64,000 nt of DNA from Lysobacter sp. K5869 (GCF_018847975.1 NZ_CP072597.1:248001-312000), one strand, 5' to 3'; counted from the stretch's first letter, positions 32,069 through 41,217 are shown. Made by a program: numbers and translations. Notes: generated by a model from the sequence alone, not told the origin.

Positions 32069-32983
32069 TTATCGCTCGCTGTCCAGGACGTATTGCGCGG
32101 CCGCGATCGAGGACTTGCCGGTCATGATCGCGGTGTTGGTGCCGGCGGCCGCCGGCAAGCCGACCTTGAGGTTGACCGCGCCGGAGACCAGCGCGTCGAG
32201 CACCTGGGTGATGATCGGCAACCCCAGCGCGATATTGCCGCAGCCGCGCGCCTTGGGCACGGCGAAGGAATTGTCGACCAGGGTGTTGCCGTCCACTTGC
32301 AGGTAGCCGATGAAGTTCGGCTCGTCGGTCCACACCGTGTAGGCGGTGCCGGGGTTGCCGGAAATCGGCTGGTTCGGCGGCGGCGGCGCGGTGGTGCCGG
32401 TCTGCAGCTTGAGCACGATGGGGTCCTGCGCCGAGCCGATGTAGCAGCCGCCGCCCAGGAACGGGTTCTGCAGGTGCACGCGCACGGCCAGGCGGGCGAC
32501 GGTCGGGTCGCTGCCGTCGGTGGGCGGGAACAGCGCGTTGCCGAAGTTGGTCTGCACCGGCTGCACCGGTTCGATCGTGGCGCTGACGTCGTTGACGGCG
32601 GCGATGATCGCCCAGAACGCGGTCCACAGCGGGCCCGGCCAATCCGGCGCGGGGTTGACGATGCCGAGCAGTCCGCCCGGCACCTTGGCCGGCGGCGCCT
32701 GCAGCGTCGGCGCGCCGACCGCGGCGTAGAACGGCGACGGGCCGATGTTCTCGATGCCGCCCTGCATCACGATCGGCTTGTCGATCGGCATGGTGGTGCT
32801 GCCGATCTTCAGCGTGCCGGAAGTGGTGGTGTTGACCACGCAGCTGCCGACCATCGGATCGGTGTACGGGCAGTACTTGAACAACGCATACGGGCCCGAC
32901 GGCGTGCCGGCGTGGGCGGCCGACGCGCTGGCGAGCGTCAGCGCCGCGGTCAGCGCGGCCGTGCAAAGCGAAGTCTTGCGCAT
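32069..32983 (-). CDS. Secreted protein of unknown function
   Basis: 304 residues. Signal peptide ALTLASASAAHAG with a clear AxA site. The mature part is Pro/Gly-rich with beta-strand character and a few cysteines (YKYCPYTDP-like start, GSCVV, GGCYIG, RGCGN). No catalytic motif recognised. ATG has AGGAGGA at ideal spacing. The gene lies downstream of another secreted protein gene and the TonB receptor, all on the minus strand, but strong hairpins upstream of it suggest its own promoter. Confidence 0.82.
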   Translation of the reverse strand: MRKTSLCTAALTAALTLASASAAHAGTPSGPYALFKYCPYTDPMVGSCVVNTTTSGTLKIGSTTMPIDKPIVMQGGIENIGPSPFYAAVGAPTLQAPPAKVPGGLLGIVNPAPDWPGPLWTAFWAIIAAVNDVSATIEPVQPVQTNFGNALFPPTDGSDPTVARLAVRVHLQNPFLGGGCYIGSAQDPIVLKLQTGTTAPPPPNQPISGNPGTAYTVWTDEPNFIGYLQVDGNTLVDNSFAVPKARGCGNIALGLPIITQVLDALVSGAVNLKVGLPAAAGTNTAIMTGKSSIAAAQYVLDSER

Positions 32984-33037
32984 TGCTAGAGTCCTCCTGG
33001 AGTGTGGTCGCGCCGGCGCGCCGCGCGCGGATGCGGG

Positions 33038-33065
33038 ACAAAAAGGGGAGGAAAGACTCCTCCCC
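33038..33065 (-). terminator. Intrinsic terminator after the 192-residue secreted protein gene
   Basis: On the minus strand a GGGGAGGA/TCCTCCCC stem (8 bp, 5-nt loop, 33045-33065) is followed directly by TTTTTG. This is a standard Rho-independent terminator and separates the two secreted protein genes. Confidence 0.75.
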
Positions 33066-33111
33066 CGCGCCGAAGTCCGTCTCGGCACACGCCGCATCCG
33101 GCGTATCGACT

Positions 33112-33160
33112 GGCCGGCGGCCCGTTCGCGCCACGCATGAAGCGCGGCGGGCCGCCGGCC
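33112..33160 (-). terminator. 13-bp inverted repeat preceding the terminator
   Basis: GGCCGGCGGCCCG (33112-33124) and its exact complement (33148-33160) with a 23-nt loop, right after the stop codon of the 192-residue protein gene. It may act with the next hairpin to end transcription or protect the 3' end. Confidence 0.5.
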
Positions 33161-33182
33161 GGCGCCGGTACGGTCGGTTGGA

Positions 33183-33761
33183 TCAGATGACCCGGACCGG
33201 GATGCTCGCTTCCAGCGAAGCGTTGTTCTGGGTCTGCACCGAGCACGCGCCGAGCGCGCCGCGGAACACGAACTTGTTGTTCACGCCCGGCAGCGAGGTG
33301 AAGTCGAGCACGCCGTTGACGGTGCCGGTGCCGGTCGAGCTCGGGCAGTACACGTTGAGCGGGCTCGGGATGAAGATGCGCACGCCGCTGATGGCCACGC
33401 TCCACAGGGTCGGGGTCAGGGTCGGCGAACCGGTGAACGGCGGGTTCGGGCCGGTGTAGGTGCCCGGGGTCATCGACCACGGCAGGTTGTAGGCGACGAT
33501 GCCGGAGCACGCCGACGAGCCGCTGAAGGTGGCGCCGGTGACGGTGGCGGTGCCGCCGGTCACGCTGACGGCGAAGTTCGCCGTGCACGGCACGCCGATG
33601 CCGAGGTAGCTGGCGGTGGTCGGGCCGGTGAAGTTCAGCGTGCCGGTGTTGGTCCAGCCGCTGCCGTTCCACAGCTCGAAGGAAGCCGCCGAAGCCGACG
33701 TGGCGCCGCAGATCGCGGCCGCGGACACCAAAGCGAGCAGGGAATACTTGAACTTGGACAT
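33183..33761 (-). CDS. Small secreted beta-rich protein, possibly PraB-like
   Basis: 192 residues. Signal peptide SLLALVSAAAICGATSASA with cleavage after ASA. The mature part is a compact beta-rich protein with Thr/Gly-rich strands and paired cysteines (VPCTANF, SACSGIV, NVYCPSS, GACSVQ). The pattern CTANFAVSV-TATVTGATFSG-AC-LPWS recalls small exported PraB-type proteins of Pseudomonas and relatives, but that is a faint likeness. ATG has AGGAGA upstream. It is downstream of the TonB receptor, with terminators following it, so it is probably expressed by itself and abundantly. Confidence 0.82.
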   Translation of the reverse strand: MSKFKYSLLALVSAAAICGATSASAASFELWNGSGWTNTGTLNFTGPTTASYLGIGVPCTANFAVSVTGGTATVTGATFSGSSACSGIVAYNLPWSMTPGTYTGPNPPFTGSPTLTPTLWSVAISGVRIFIPSPLNVYCPSSTGTGTVNGVLDFTSLPGVNNKFVFRGALGACSVQTQNNASLEASIPVRVI

Positions 33762-33894
33762 TGCGTTGTCTCCTGTGAGGCGTCGAGTTGTGCGGGCGTG
33801 CGGGCCCGCGCGGGACTGTCACGGATGAAGCGGCGCCGTGGCTGCGCTGCCTGGGAGCTGCGATGTGCCTGTTGCAGCGTTCAGGCGATGCCCG

Positions 33895-33920
33895 CCGCCG
33901 CCCGCGCGCGCGGGCGGCGG
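33895..33920 (-). terminator. GC palindrome after the TonB receptor gene
   Basis: A perfect 26-bp palindrome (about 11-bp stem with a 4-nt loop), 8 bp after the TonB receptor stop. There is no T run after it; it may still end or stabilise the transcript. Confidence 0.45.
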
Positions 33921-33927
33921 GGTTGGA

Positions 33928-36900
33928 TCAGAAGAAGCCCTTGCTCACGGTCAAGCCGATGATGCGCGGGTCCTGGATGAACACGTTGCTGGTCAAACCG
34001 GTGTCGTCGCTGTTCATGAAGGTGCCGGTGATCGCCTTGCCGCCGAGCGCGTTCTTGACGTAGAGCTGGATCGCCAGATCGTTCTCGATGTCGCGCCAGG
34101 TCACCGAGACGTTGACGTTGCCCCAGTCGTGCAGGCGGTCGATCTTGTCTTGGTAGATGCGCGCCCAGCTCGGGCCTTGGTAGTACAGGTCCGCGCGCAC
34201 GGTCAGGTCGCCCTTGCCGGTCATGAAGGTGTACTGCGGGCTCAGGCTGGCGGTGATGTGCGGCGCGTTGGGCAGTTCGTTGCCGCCGACGTTCTTGGCG
34301 AAGCCGGCGCCGCCGTTGGGCGCGTCCTTGGCCGGGTCGTAGGTGAAGCCGTACAGCCCGTCGTACGGGCCGCCCGGCGAGAAGCCGGCGCCGTTGAGCG
34401 GCAGGTTGGTCGAGCAGAAGCTGTTGAGGATGTTGGCGGCGTTGTTGAACGGCGGATCCAGCGGATAGGTCGCGTCCAGCACCGCCTTGACGAACTCCTT
34501 CGGCGCGACGCAGTTCGAGGCCAGCTGCAGCCACGGCTTGATCACGACCCAATCGGCGTTGCCGGCGGTGCGGTCCATCACGTCGATGGAGTACTGGTTG
34601 GAGCCGATGCGGGTGCGCAGCAGGCCGACGTTGCCGCTGAGCTGGAACGCGTCGGTCGGCTTCCACACCGCTTCGAGTTCCGCGCCCCAGGTCTTGGCGT
34701 CGAAGTTCTCGTTGAGCGTGGCGCGGTCCTGGATCTGCGAGACCTGATAGTCCTTGTAGTCGTTGTAGAACAGCGTGCCGTTGAGGACGAACTTGCCGCC
34801 GGCCATGACGTTCTTCATGCCGACTTCGAACGCGTTGACGAACTCCGGCTTGAACTCGGGACTGCGCTGCTCGAAGCTCAACGCCTTCGGGTTGGCGCCG
34901 ATGCCCGGCGAGTTGGTGCCGCCGGCCTTGTAGCCGCGCGAGAGCGAGGCGTAGAACATGGTGCTGTCGGTCCACGACAGGTCCGGCGACCAGTCCAGCA
35001 CCAGGCGGCCGGTCGGCTCGTTCCAGGTCTGGCGGATCTTCGGCAGCGCCGGATAGCCGTAGCCCACATAGCCGCCGAACAGCTGCGGCACGCCGGTGGT
35101 GCCGGTGGAATCGGCCAGCAAGGTCTGGGTCGGATACGGCGTGGTGATCTTGCGGTCGTTGGTGAAGCGCACGCCGGCGGTCAGGCGCAGGTTGTCGCGC
35201 AACTGCCAATAGCCTTCGCCGAAGATCGCCGCCGACTTGGTCTCGGCCAGATTGCGGCTGCGGAAGTAGTTGTGGCCCTGGCCGTTGATCGCCCCCAGCG
35301 GATTGGGGTCGATGTAGACGCAGGGAATCACGTCGCCGGTGTTCGGGTCCACGCGCGTGGCCGCGCCCGCCGGGCAGCTGCCCGGACGCGTGCCGGCGCC
35401 GTTGCCGTTGAAGAACAGATCGGCCAGCGCGGTGATCACGTTGCCGAACACGTAGTAGCTTTCGTCGACCTTGTATTCCAGGTAGTTGGCGCCGACGCTG
35501 AAATTGAACGGGCCGTCGAACGAGGACTGCAGGCGGAATTCCTGCGACCACTGCTTGCTCTTGGAATCGACCAGATCGGCGATCAGCAGGCGGTCCGAGC
35601 AGCCCAGCTGCGGATCGCAGTACTTGCCGTCGGGGAACGCGTTGTACGCTGGCTCCGGACCGTTCGGACCGAACACCGACACGCCGTTGGAGGTGTTGGT
35701 GAAGATCGGATTGGACTGGAAGCGGCCGTAGTCCTGGGTCGAGTAGTACTTGTCGCGGGTGTAGAGCGTTTGCGAGACGAAGCGCAGATGCTCGCCGACG
35801 TCGGCGCCGAGGTTGAACTGGAGGACGTCGTTCTTGGCCTCGAACTTGGGATCGTAGGAGGTCGCGATCTTGCGCATGTCGTGCGACTGGGTCACGCCCT
35901 TGTACGGATCGAGCCCGCGCGGAATCATCGAGGCGATGTCGAGGAAATTGCCGTCGGGATCCAGGATGTAGCCGACGCCGGTGCTCTGCGCGCCGAGCAC
36001 GAACGGAATGCTGGCGCCGTTGGGCACGCCGAACGCGCCGTTGTCGTACAGCGAGCCGTCCTTGCAGCCCTGGCTCATGTAGTTGCGGTCGATCGACGAC
36101 ACCGTGGTGCTGCCGAAGGCGAGCGGGCCCGGATCGTTGTGGCACAGCTGCTTGCCGGTGCGCGCGCGGCGGTCGTCTTCCTGGAAGTGTTCCCACACCA
36201 GGCTGGCGTCGAACTTCTCGCTGGGCTTGAACGCGAACGACAGGCGGGTGGACAGCAGGTCGCGGTCGTTGACGTCGCGCCCGGTCACCTCGTTGTGGTC
36301 GAAGCCGTCGCGCTTGGTGTACTGCCCGGCCAGACGGAAGGCGAAGCTGTCGCTGAGCGGCACGTTGACCATGCCGGTGACGCGCGCGGTGCTGAAGTTG
36401 CCGACCTCGCCCTTGACGTTGGCCTCGTAACCGTCGGGGTTGGCGAGGTTGGGAATCATGTTGACCACGCCGGCGGTCGCGTTGCGGCCGTACAGCGTGC
36501 CCTGCGGGCCGCGCAGCACTTCCACCCGCTCCACGTCGAGGTATTCCTGCTCGAACAAGCGGTTGCGGATCATCGGCGTGCTGTTGAAGCTCACCGCCAC
36601 CGCCGGGTCGGTGGTCACCGACAGCGCCTGAGTGCCGATGCCGCGGATCTGGAAGTTGTAGCTGGCGAAGTTGGTCTTGGAGAAGGTGACGTTGGGCGTG
36701 GCGGTGACCAGATCGCCGCCGGTTTCGATCTTGCGGTCGCCCAGGTCCTTGCCGCCGAACGCGCTGATCGCGATCGGCACCTTTTGGATGTTCTCGACCT
36801 TCTTCTGCGCGGTCACCACGATGGTGTCGAGGGTGGTCGCGTTGGGGTTCCTAGCGGGGTTTGCGGTCGCTACCGGCGCCTGTTGGTCGTCTTGCGCTTG

Positions 36901-37344
36901 CGGGGAGGCCGCCGCCGGCTGCGTCTCGGCGACCTCTTGTACGTTTCCCTGATTCTCCTGCGCGGCGGGCGCGCCGCCGCTGGCGCCGGCGGCGGCGGCG
37001 CCGCTGGCGGAATTGCTGATCAAGATCGCGCCGGAGGCGTTGGTGGCGTAGCTCAGGCCGGTGCCGTCGAGCAGTTCCTCCAGCGCTTGCCGGTTGCTCT
37101 TCTCGCCGCGCACCGCGCGCGCGGTCTTGCCCGCGGCCAGCTCCGGCGCGTACAGCAGTTGCGTACCGCTCTGGCGCGCGTACTCGGACAAGGCGGTGTC
37201 CAGGCGCTGCGGCGGGATATCGAAGCGGGCGGTCGCCGACGAGCGCTCGCCGGCGTAGGCCGCCATGCACGGCAACAGCGCGAGGAACAACACGGCCCGT
37301 CGCGATGCGCGCAGCAACGACTGTTTCTGAACTCGCAATTGCAT
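33928..37344 (-). CDS. TonB-dependent receptor with STN signalling domain
   Basis: 1,138 residues. Signal peptide (about 1-31), STN domain (about 40-110, FDIPPQRLDTALSEYARQSG) used by transducing receptors to signal to FecR, an Ala/Gln-rich linker, a TonB box region (LDTIVVTAQKK), plug domain with RGPQGTLYGRNATAGVVN, and a long 22-strand barrel ending IGLTVSKGFF with the terminal Phe needed for outer-membrane insertion. The nearby FecR and ECF sigma genes complete a cell-surface signalling system. The ligand is not evident; the iron-complex receptor subfamily with long loops is possible but so are plant or polyphenol compounds. ATG has GGGGAG upstream. Its own promoter must lie after the terminator at 37566-37590. 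Confidence 0.95.
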   Translation of the reverse strand: MQLRVQKQSLLRASRRAVLFLALLPCMAAYAGERSSATARFDIPPQRLDTALSEYARQSGTQLLYAPELAAGKTARAVRGEKSNRQALEELLDGTGLSYATNASGAILISNSASGAAAAGASGGAPAAQENQGNVQEVAETQPAAASPQAQDDQQAPVATANPARNPNATTLDTIVVTAQKKVENIQKVPIAISAFGGKDLGDRKIETGGDLVTATPNVTFSKTNFASYNFQIRGIGTQALSVTTDPAVAVSFNSTPMIRNRLFEQEYLDVERVEVLRGPQGTLYGRNATAGVVNMIPNLANPDGYEANVKGEVGNFSTARVTGMVNVPLSDSFAFRLAGQYTKRDGFDHNEVTGRDVNDRDLLSTRLSFAFKPSEKFDASLVWEHFQEDDRRARTGKQLCHNDPGPLAFGSTTVSSIDRNYMSQGCKDGSLYDNGAFGVPNGASIPFVLGAQSTGVGYILDPDGNFLDIASMIPRGLDPYKGVTQSHDMRKIATSYDPKFEAKNDVLQFNLGADVGEHLRFVSQTLYTRDKYYSTQDYGRFQSNPIFTNTSNGVSVFGPNGPEPAYNAFPDGKYCDPQLGCSDRLLIADLVDSKSKQWSQEFRLQSSFDGPFNFSVGANYLEYKVDESYYVFGNVITALADLFFNGNGAGTRPGSCPAGAATRVDPNTGDVIPCVYIDPNPLGAINGQGHNYFRSRNLAETKSAAIFGEGYWQLRDNLRLTAGVRFTNDRKITTPYPTQTLLADSTGTTGVPQLFGGYVGYGYPALPKIRQTWNEPTGRLVLDWSPDLSWTDSTMFYASLSRGYKAGGTNSPGIGANPKALSFEQRSPEFKPEFVNAFEVGMKNVMAGGKFVLNGTLFYNDYKDYQVSQIQDRATLNENFDAKTWGAELEAVWKPTDAFQLSGNVGLLRTRIGSNQYSIDVMDRTAGNADWVVIKPWLQLASNCVAPKEFVKAVLDATYPLDPPFNNAANILNSFCSTNLPLNGAGFSPGGPYDGLYGFTYDPAKDAPNGGAGFAKNVGGNELPNAPHITASLSPQYTFMTGKGDLTVRADLYYQGPSWARIYQDKIDRLHDWGNVNVSVTWRDIENDLAIQLYVKNALGGKAITGTFMNSDDTGLTSNVFIQDPRIIGLTVSKGFF

Positions 37345-37555
37345 TCGTTCTCCCCTCTGCGGATGACCGGCCATCTGTGTTCGCGGCCTGGTTACCTAGG
37401 TACAGACGCGCGCCCGCACGAAACCCGAACCTCGCGCGCGAATTAAATTCGTCGCGCAACTTGTTGTACCGACGAGTTTTGTTTTGCGCTGCAGCAGGCG
37501 TTTCGCGCGCTAGCGTCGCGCGCGAGGATGTCGGTACGAAGAAAACCGAAGCGGC

Positions 37556-37590
37556 GCAAAAAGAAACGGCCGCGCGAAACGCGCGGCCGT
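37556..37590 (-). terminator. Intrinsic terminator of the sigma factor/fecR operon
   Basis: Perfect 11-bp stem ACGGCCGCGCG/CGCGCGGCCGT (37566-37590, AAA loop), followed on the minus strand by TTTCTTTTTGCG. This is one of the clearest Rho-independent terminators in the window. It separates fecR from the TonB receptor. Confidence 0.85.
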
Positions 37591-37613
37591 CGCTGCGGTC
37601 GTGGCCGGACGCG

Positions 37614-38714
37614 TCAACCGCGCAGCGGAGCGTCGGGCGCGCGCGGCTTGAGCACGATGTCGTCGTTGTCCAGCGAGTCCTGCTCGATCGGGAAGTAATC
37701 GGTCAGCGCTTCGACGAAGGTGCCGGTGTCGCCGGTGTTGAACGCGCCGCTGATCTTGAGCGAGGCCAGGTGCGCGTCGGCCAGCACGATCTTGCGCTGC
37801 GAGTAGCGGTTGATCTCGGCCACCGCGTCTTCCAGGCGCTCGTTCTCGAACACGATCTGGCCGTTGCGCCAACTCACCACCCGGCGCACGTCGGCGGCGC
37901 GCACTTGCGGCGCGGTCGCGGCCAGGGCGACGAACTGCTCGCCCGGCTTGAGTTCGGCCAGCGACGCCGCCGGCGCGGCCGGCTTGGCGCTGGCCGTCGC
38001 CGCGGCCTTGGCCGCGCGCGTCACCGTCACCCGGCCTTCGAGCAAGGTCACCTCGAACGCGCGCGGCGACAGGTAGACGTCGAACTCGGTGCCCAACGCG
38101 GTGACCTGACGGCCGCCGGCGGTGACCACGAACGGACGGCTGCGGTCCTTGGCGACCTTGAACAGCGCCTGCCCGCGCTCCAGCGTCACCGCGCGCAAGC
38201 CGTCGCGGTAATGGGTGCTGACCCGGCTGTCGGTGTTGAGGGTGATGGTGGACCCGTCGTCGAGCACGAAGCTTTCGCGCTGGCCGACGCCGGTGCGGTA
38301 CACGTTGCCGGCCAGGGCGTCGCGGGCGTCGCCGACCATCCGCCAGGAGTTGCCCAGGTTCAGGCCGATCGCGCCGAGCAGGCCGAACACCATCACCGAG
38401 GCGGCGATGGCCCAGCCGCGCTGGCGGCGCTGGCGCTGCGCGGCCCCGCGCGCGACCCGGCCGAGGGTTTCGCGGCGCAGGCTCTGCATCTGCGGTTCGT
38501 CGGCCAACAGCTCGGCCAGCCGGCGCGCGGCGTCGGCGCGCGCGTAGGCCTGCGCGTGCTGCGGGGATTGCGCCTGCCAGGCGTGGAACGCCTCGCGCAT
38601 CGTCGGGTCGTCGCTCTCGCGCAGGATCTCGCTCCAGCGCGCCGCGTCCTCGTCGATGCTCCGCGATCCGGGTTCCGCCGACCCGTCCCGCACCAGCGCG
38701 ATTTTGCATTTCAT
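37614..38714 (-). CDS. fecR: FecR-type anti-sigma factor
   Basis: 366 residues. N-terminal cytosolic part (about 1-98) with the DUF4880-like motif AARWSEILRE and FHAWQAQSPQHAQAY, one membrane helix (about 101-120, WAIAASVMVFGLLGAIGLNL), then the periplasmic FecR domain (GQRESFVLDDGSTITLNTDS, VTALGTEFDVY, VTLLEGRVTV) and a C-terminal STN-like segment (FENERLEDAVAEINRYSQ). It holds the ECF sigma factor inactive until the receptor is loaded. It lies 141 bp after the sigma gene on the same strand. An Ala-rich insertion sits at about 230-245. Confidence 0.95.
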   Translation of the reverse strand: MKCKIALVRDGSAEPGSRSIDEDAARWSEILRESDDPTMREAFHAWQAQSPQHAQAYARADAARRLAELLADEPQMQSLRRETLGRVARGAAQRQRRQRGWAIAASVMVFGLLGAIGLNLGNSWRMVGDARDALAGNVYRTGVGQRESFVLDDGSTITLNTDSRVSTHYRDGLRAVTLERGQALFKVAKDRSRPFVVTAGGRQVTALGTEFDVYLSPRAFEVTLLEGRVTVTRAAKAAATASAKPAAPAASLAELKPGEQFVALAATAPQVRAADVRRVVSWRNGQIVFENERLEDAVAEINRYSQRKIVLADAHLASLKISGAFNTGDTGTFVEALTDYFPIEQDSLDNDDIVLKPRAPDAPLRG

Positions 38715-38855
38715 CGGGTGTGACCTCTCAAACCGCTGCGGCCGACGCGCGGCGAAGCCGCCGCGCGACCGATGTTCCGATCCGTGACGGCCCGCTCAGG
38801 CCGACCGCGTCCGGACGCACAGGCCGCCCCCGCCCCGAAGGGCCCGGCGCGCCGC

Positions 38856-39428
38856 TCAGTCCTGCGCTCGCAATCCATCGACGATGCCTCCCAACTGCGC
38901 CAAAGCCTTGGCCATGTGCTTCTCGGCCGCGCGGACGGAAATGGCCATCATCGCCGCGATTTCCGCATATTTCTTCTTCTCCATCACCCGCAGCACGAAC
39001 ACGTCGCGGGTGCGTTCCGGCAGTTCGCGCAGGGCCGCGGTGACCAGCTGGACCTGCTCCTTACCCAGTAAGACGCGCTCGGGCGAAATATCCGTAGCCG
39101 GATCGTGCATTTCGGCGTCGAAAGATTCGTGCGCGTCCTGGTTGCGGGCCCGCCGGCGCCGGCCCCAGTCGCGCAGGGTGTTGGCCGCGACCTGGAACAC
39201 GTACTGCTCGACGTGCTCGATCGGCCCGCCGCGGGCGCGCCGGATCAGGTGCAGGAACACCTCCTGGGTCAGGTCCTCGACCTCGGCCGCGTCCTTGACC
39301 CGCTTGGAAAAGAAGCCGCGCAGGGGCAGGCGGTAGCGCAAGGACACGTTGTTCCACTGCGCGGCGCCGTCCTCCCCGTATTCGGCGAGCGATGCGGACT
39401 CGTGCGGCCATGACGCCGGATCGGTCAT
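38856..39428 (-). CDS. ECF RNA polymerase sigma factor, FecI type
   Basis: 190 residues. Region 2 with EDLTQEVFLHLIRRA and the region 2.4 part YVFQVAANTLRDWGRRRR, an acidic linker, and region 4 (ALRELPERTRDVFVLRVMEKKKYAEIAAMMAISVRA cut here into known blocks), typical of FecI-type sigma factors that pair with FecR. It should direct transcription of the TonB receptor gene and possibly more. The ATG at 39428 follows AGGAAAGGAAAG; an in-frame GTG/ATG further up is not needed. Operon with fecR. Confidence 0.93.
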   Translation of the reverse strand: MTDPASWPHESASLAEYGEDGAAQWNNVSLRYRLPLRGFFSKRVKDAAEVEDLTQEVFLHLIRRARGGPIEHVEQYVFQVAANTLRDWGRRRRARNQDAHESFDAEMHDPATDISPERVLLGKEQVQLVTAALRELPERTRDVFVLRVMEKKKYAEIAAMMAISVRAAEKHMAKALAQLGGIVDGLRAQD

Positions 39429-39678
39429 TGCGCTTTCCTTTCCTCGACCAATGGAACGGCCCCGCCCCACGCGGAAACCGGTTCGCCGGCGCCGACGCCG
39501 GCGGCCGCGGCGGGACGCCCGACAGGGCCTCCGGCCGGCAGCCGCGCGCGGCGGTTCCGGTAGCGCACTTGCTTCGCCTCGCGGCCGCCGCCCTAAGGCC
39601 GCGGCGTCGGGGCGCCCCCTGCCCTTGCCTCGTCGGATGCGCGCATCCCGGCGAGCGGACGCGTAATAACCCGATTCT

Positions 39679-40479
39679 TCATACGCCCACCACCTTTTCC
39701 GCCCACAACGGCAGGATGCCGCGCGGCTTGCGCCCGGCCTCCGACTCCGCGCGCAGCGTCGCGTCGGCGCCCAACGCGGCCGCCGGCGCCAAGCCCATCA
39801 CCTGCTCGACGTGGCGGACCTGGGCCAAATTGTCGAACGGCGTGGTCAACAGGGGTGAGACGAAGGCGACCAGCCGGCCCAGCATCAGCGAATCGCTGAC
39901 CGCCTCGCCGACGCAGATCGCCGCGATCAATTCGTCCATGTTCTCGCCGGCCAGCACGCCCGACAGCGCCTTGAGCGCGAAATGCAGGCGGGTGCCCAGC
40001 TCGTTGCGCGACTGGTGGGGCAGCGCGCGGGCGAAGGCTTCGAAGAAGCGCTCGTAGATGGGTTGGTAATGCTCGTACAGGAAGCCGCGCACGAACGGCG
40101 AGGGATCGCTGTAGACGCGCCCGAGCAGGCGCATGAAGGAAATGCCGCCGGCGCTGTCGCGGCTGAGCCGCACCGCCGGCACGAACAGGATGCTCAGCAC
40201 GGTCGGCGCGTCGAGCCGCTGCGCGCCGAAGCGTTCCTCGCACAGCGACAGCAACTGCAGGCGTTCCTCGTTGAGCCGGTCCAGGCGCGAGGACAGCAGT
40301 TCCTGCACCAGCGCTTCCTTGCTGCCGAAGTGGTAGTTCACCGCGGCCAGATTGACCTTGGCCTCGCTGGTGATCTGGCGCAGCAACATGCCCTCGTAGC
40401 CGTGGCGGATGAACAGCGCCTCGGCCGCCTCGAGCAGGCGGCGGCGGGTATCGCTCGAATTGGCGCGGGGGCTATTCAC
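39679..40479 (-). CDS. TetR-family repressor of the PsrA type
   Basis: 266 residues from a GTG start at 40479 with AAGGAA 9 bp upstream; an in-frame TTG at 40530 would add 17 residues but has no ribosome site. N-terminal helix-turn-helix (RRRLLEAAEALFIRHGYEG, ITSEAKVNLAAVNYHFGSK). The sequence VNLAAVNYHFGSKEALVQEL followed by RLDRLNEERL is characteristic of PsrA-type regulators, which sense long-chain fatty acyl-CoA and control beta-oxidation and other genes. The C-terminal ligand domain is helical. No fatty-acid gene is adjacent. A perfect 10-bp palindrome at 40556-40565 lies upstream. Confidence 0.87.
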   Translation of the reverse strand: MNSPRANSSDTRRRLLEAAEALFIRHGYEGMLLRQITSEAKVNLAAVNYHFGSKEALVQELLSSRLDRLNEERLQLLSLCEERFGAQRLDAPTVLSILFVPAVRLSRDSAGGISFMRLLGRVYSDPSPFVRGFLYEHYQPIYERFFEAFARALPHQSRNELGTRLHFALKALSGVLAGENMDELIAAICVGEAVSDSLMLGRLVAFVSPLLTTPFDNLAQVRHVEQVMGLAPAAALGADATLRAESEAGRKPRGILPLWAEKVVGV

Positions 40480-40844
40480 GGCCGGTTTCCTTGCGCGGCT
40501 CCGCTCTGACGTCCCGAGAGTTTGCTCCAACTCGCGGATTGAATACCGGAATTGAAACGGCCGTTAGACTAAGCAGGCGAATTCGGCGACTGCACGCTGC
40601 AGCGCAATATGCGTGCCGGATGAATGCGCGATAGGCGCCGTTCGGGGCCAGGCGCCGGGCGATAAGGGCTTGATTCGGCGGCGGATTCGCACCGCGCGCG
40701 GGCGCTTTGCCTAAGCCGGCGGCCGGATGGCGGGCGCCCTGCGCCGCGAAACGGCGCGCCGATGCGACCGGGTTCTCGATTTCCTACAGGTCGCGCGCGG
40801 CGGCGTCGGCTACGCTGCGCGCACCCGCTGCGTCCGTGCACCGA
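40480..40844. other. Divergent intergenic region of the TetR gene
   Basis: 365 bp without a supported gene, between the TetR gene (minus) and a small secreted protein gene (plus). It carries the 40556-40565 palindrome; no other clear element is seen. Confidence 0.5.
40556..40565. promoter_or_regulatory. Perfect palindrome AACGGCCGTT near the TetR gene
   Basis: It lies 77-86 bp upstream of the likely GTG start in the context TTGAAACGGCCGTTAG. The GAAAC half resembles the reported PsrA half-site (GAAAC...GTTTC), but the second half is only a partial match. It could be an autoregulatory operator. Confidence 0.3.
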
Positions 40845-41213
40845 ATGAAGCGCCGCCCGCTCAGCTCCGCCGCCCTGGCCTTGGCCGTCCTCGCCGCCGC
40901 CGCCCAGGCCCAACCGCCCTACACCCTGGCCGACGTGCAAGGCGTGTGGTGGAGCGACTGCGCCCAGCCGGCGGCCGAATTCGGCCTCGACGGCGATTCG
41001 TTCTACGGCGATTTCGAAGGCCGCTTCCGCGCCCGGGTCGAGCGCGGCGTACTGCGCGTGGACGCGCTCGACGCGAAGGCGCCGCCGCGCGCGTGGCGCA
41101 TCCTCGCCGCCGGCCGCACGCGGCTGGTGCTGCGGTCGCTGGAACCCGGCGCGCAGGACTGGACCTTGCGCGCCTGTCCCGAACCGGCCGCGGCGCCCGC
41201 GCCGACGCGCTGA
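40845..41213 (+). CDS. Small secreted protein of unknown function
   Basis: 122 residues. Signal peptide SAALALAVLAAAAQAQ with cleavage after AQA. The mature part (YTLADVQGVWWSDCAQPAAE, then FYGDFEGRFRARVERG) looks like a small beta-barrel or lipocalin-like fold with two cysteines (SDCAQ, RACPE) that could pair. No close family recognised. The end is only 4 bp from the stop of the convergent hydrolase gene. Start chosen for the signal peptide. Confidence 0.72.
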   Translation: MKRRPLSSAALALAVLAAAAQAQPPYTLADVQGVWWSDCAQPAAEFGLDGDSFYGDFEGRFRARVERGVLRVDALDAKAPPRAWRILAAGRTRLVLRSLEPGAQDWTLRACPEPAAAPAPTR

Positions 41214-41217
41214 CGCC

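Noticed and set aside
33838..37446. A 1,202-codon plus-strand frame opposite the TonB receptor
   Set aside because: Same cause; the receptor frame has clear STN, plug and barrel motifs.
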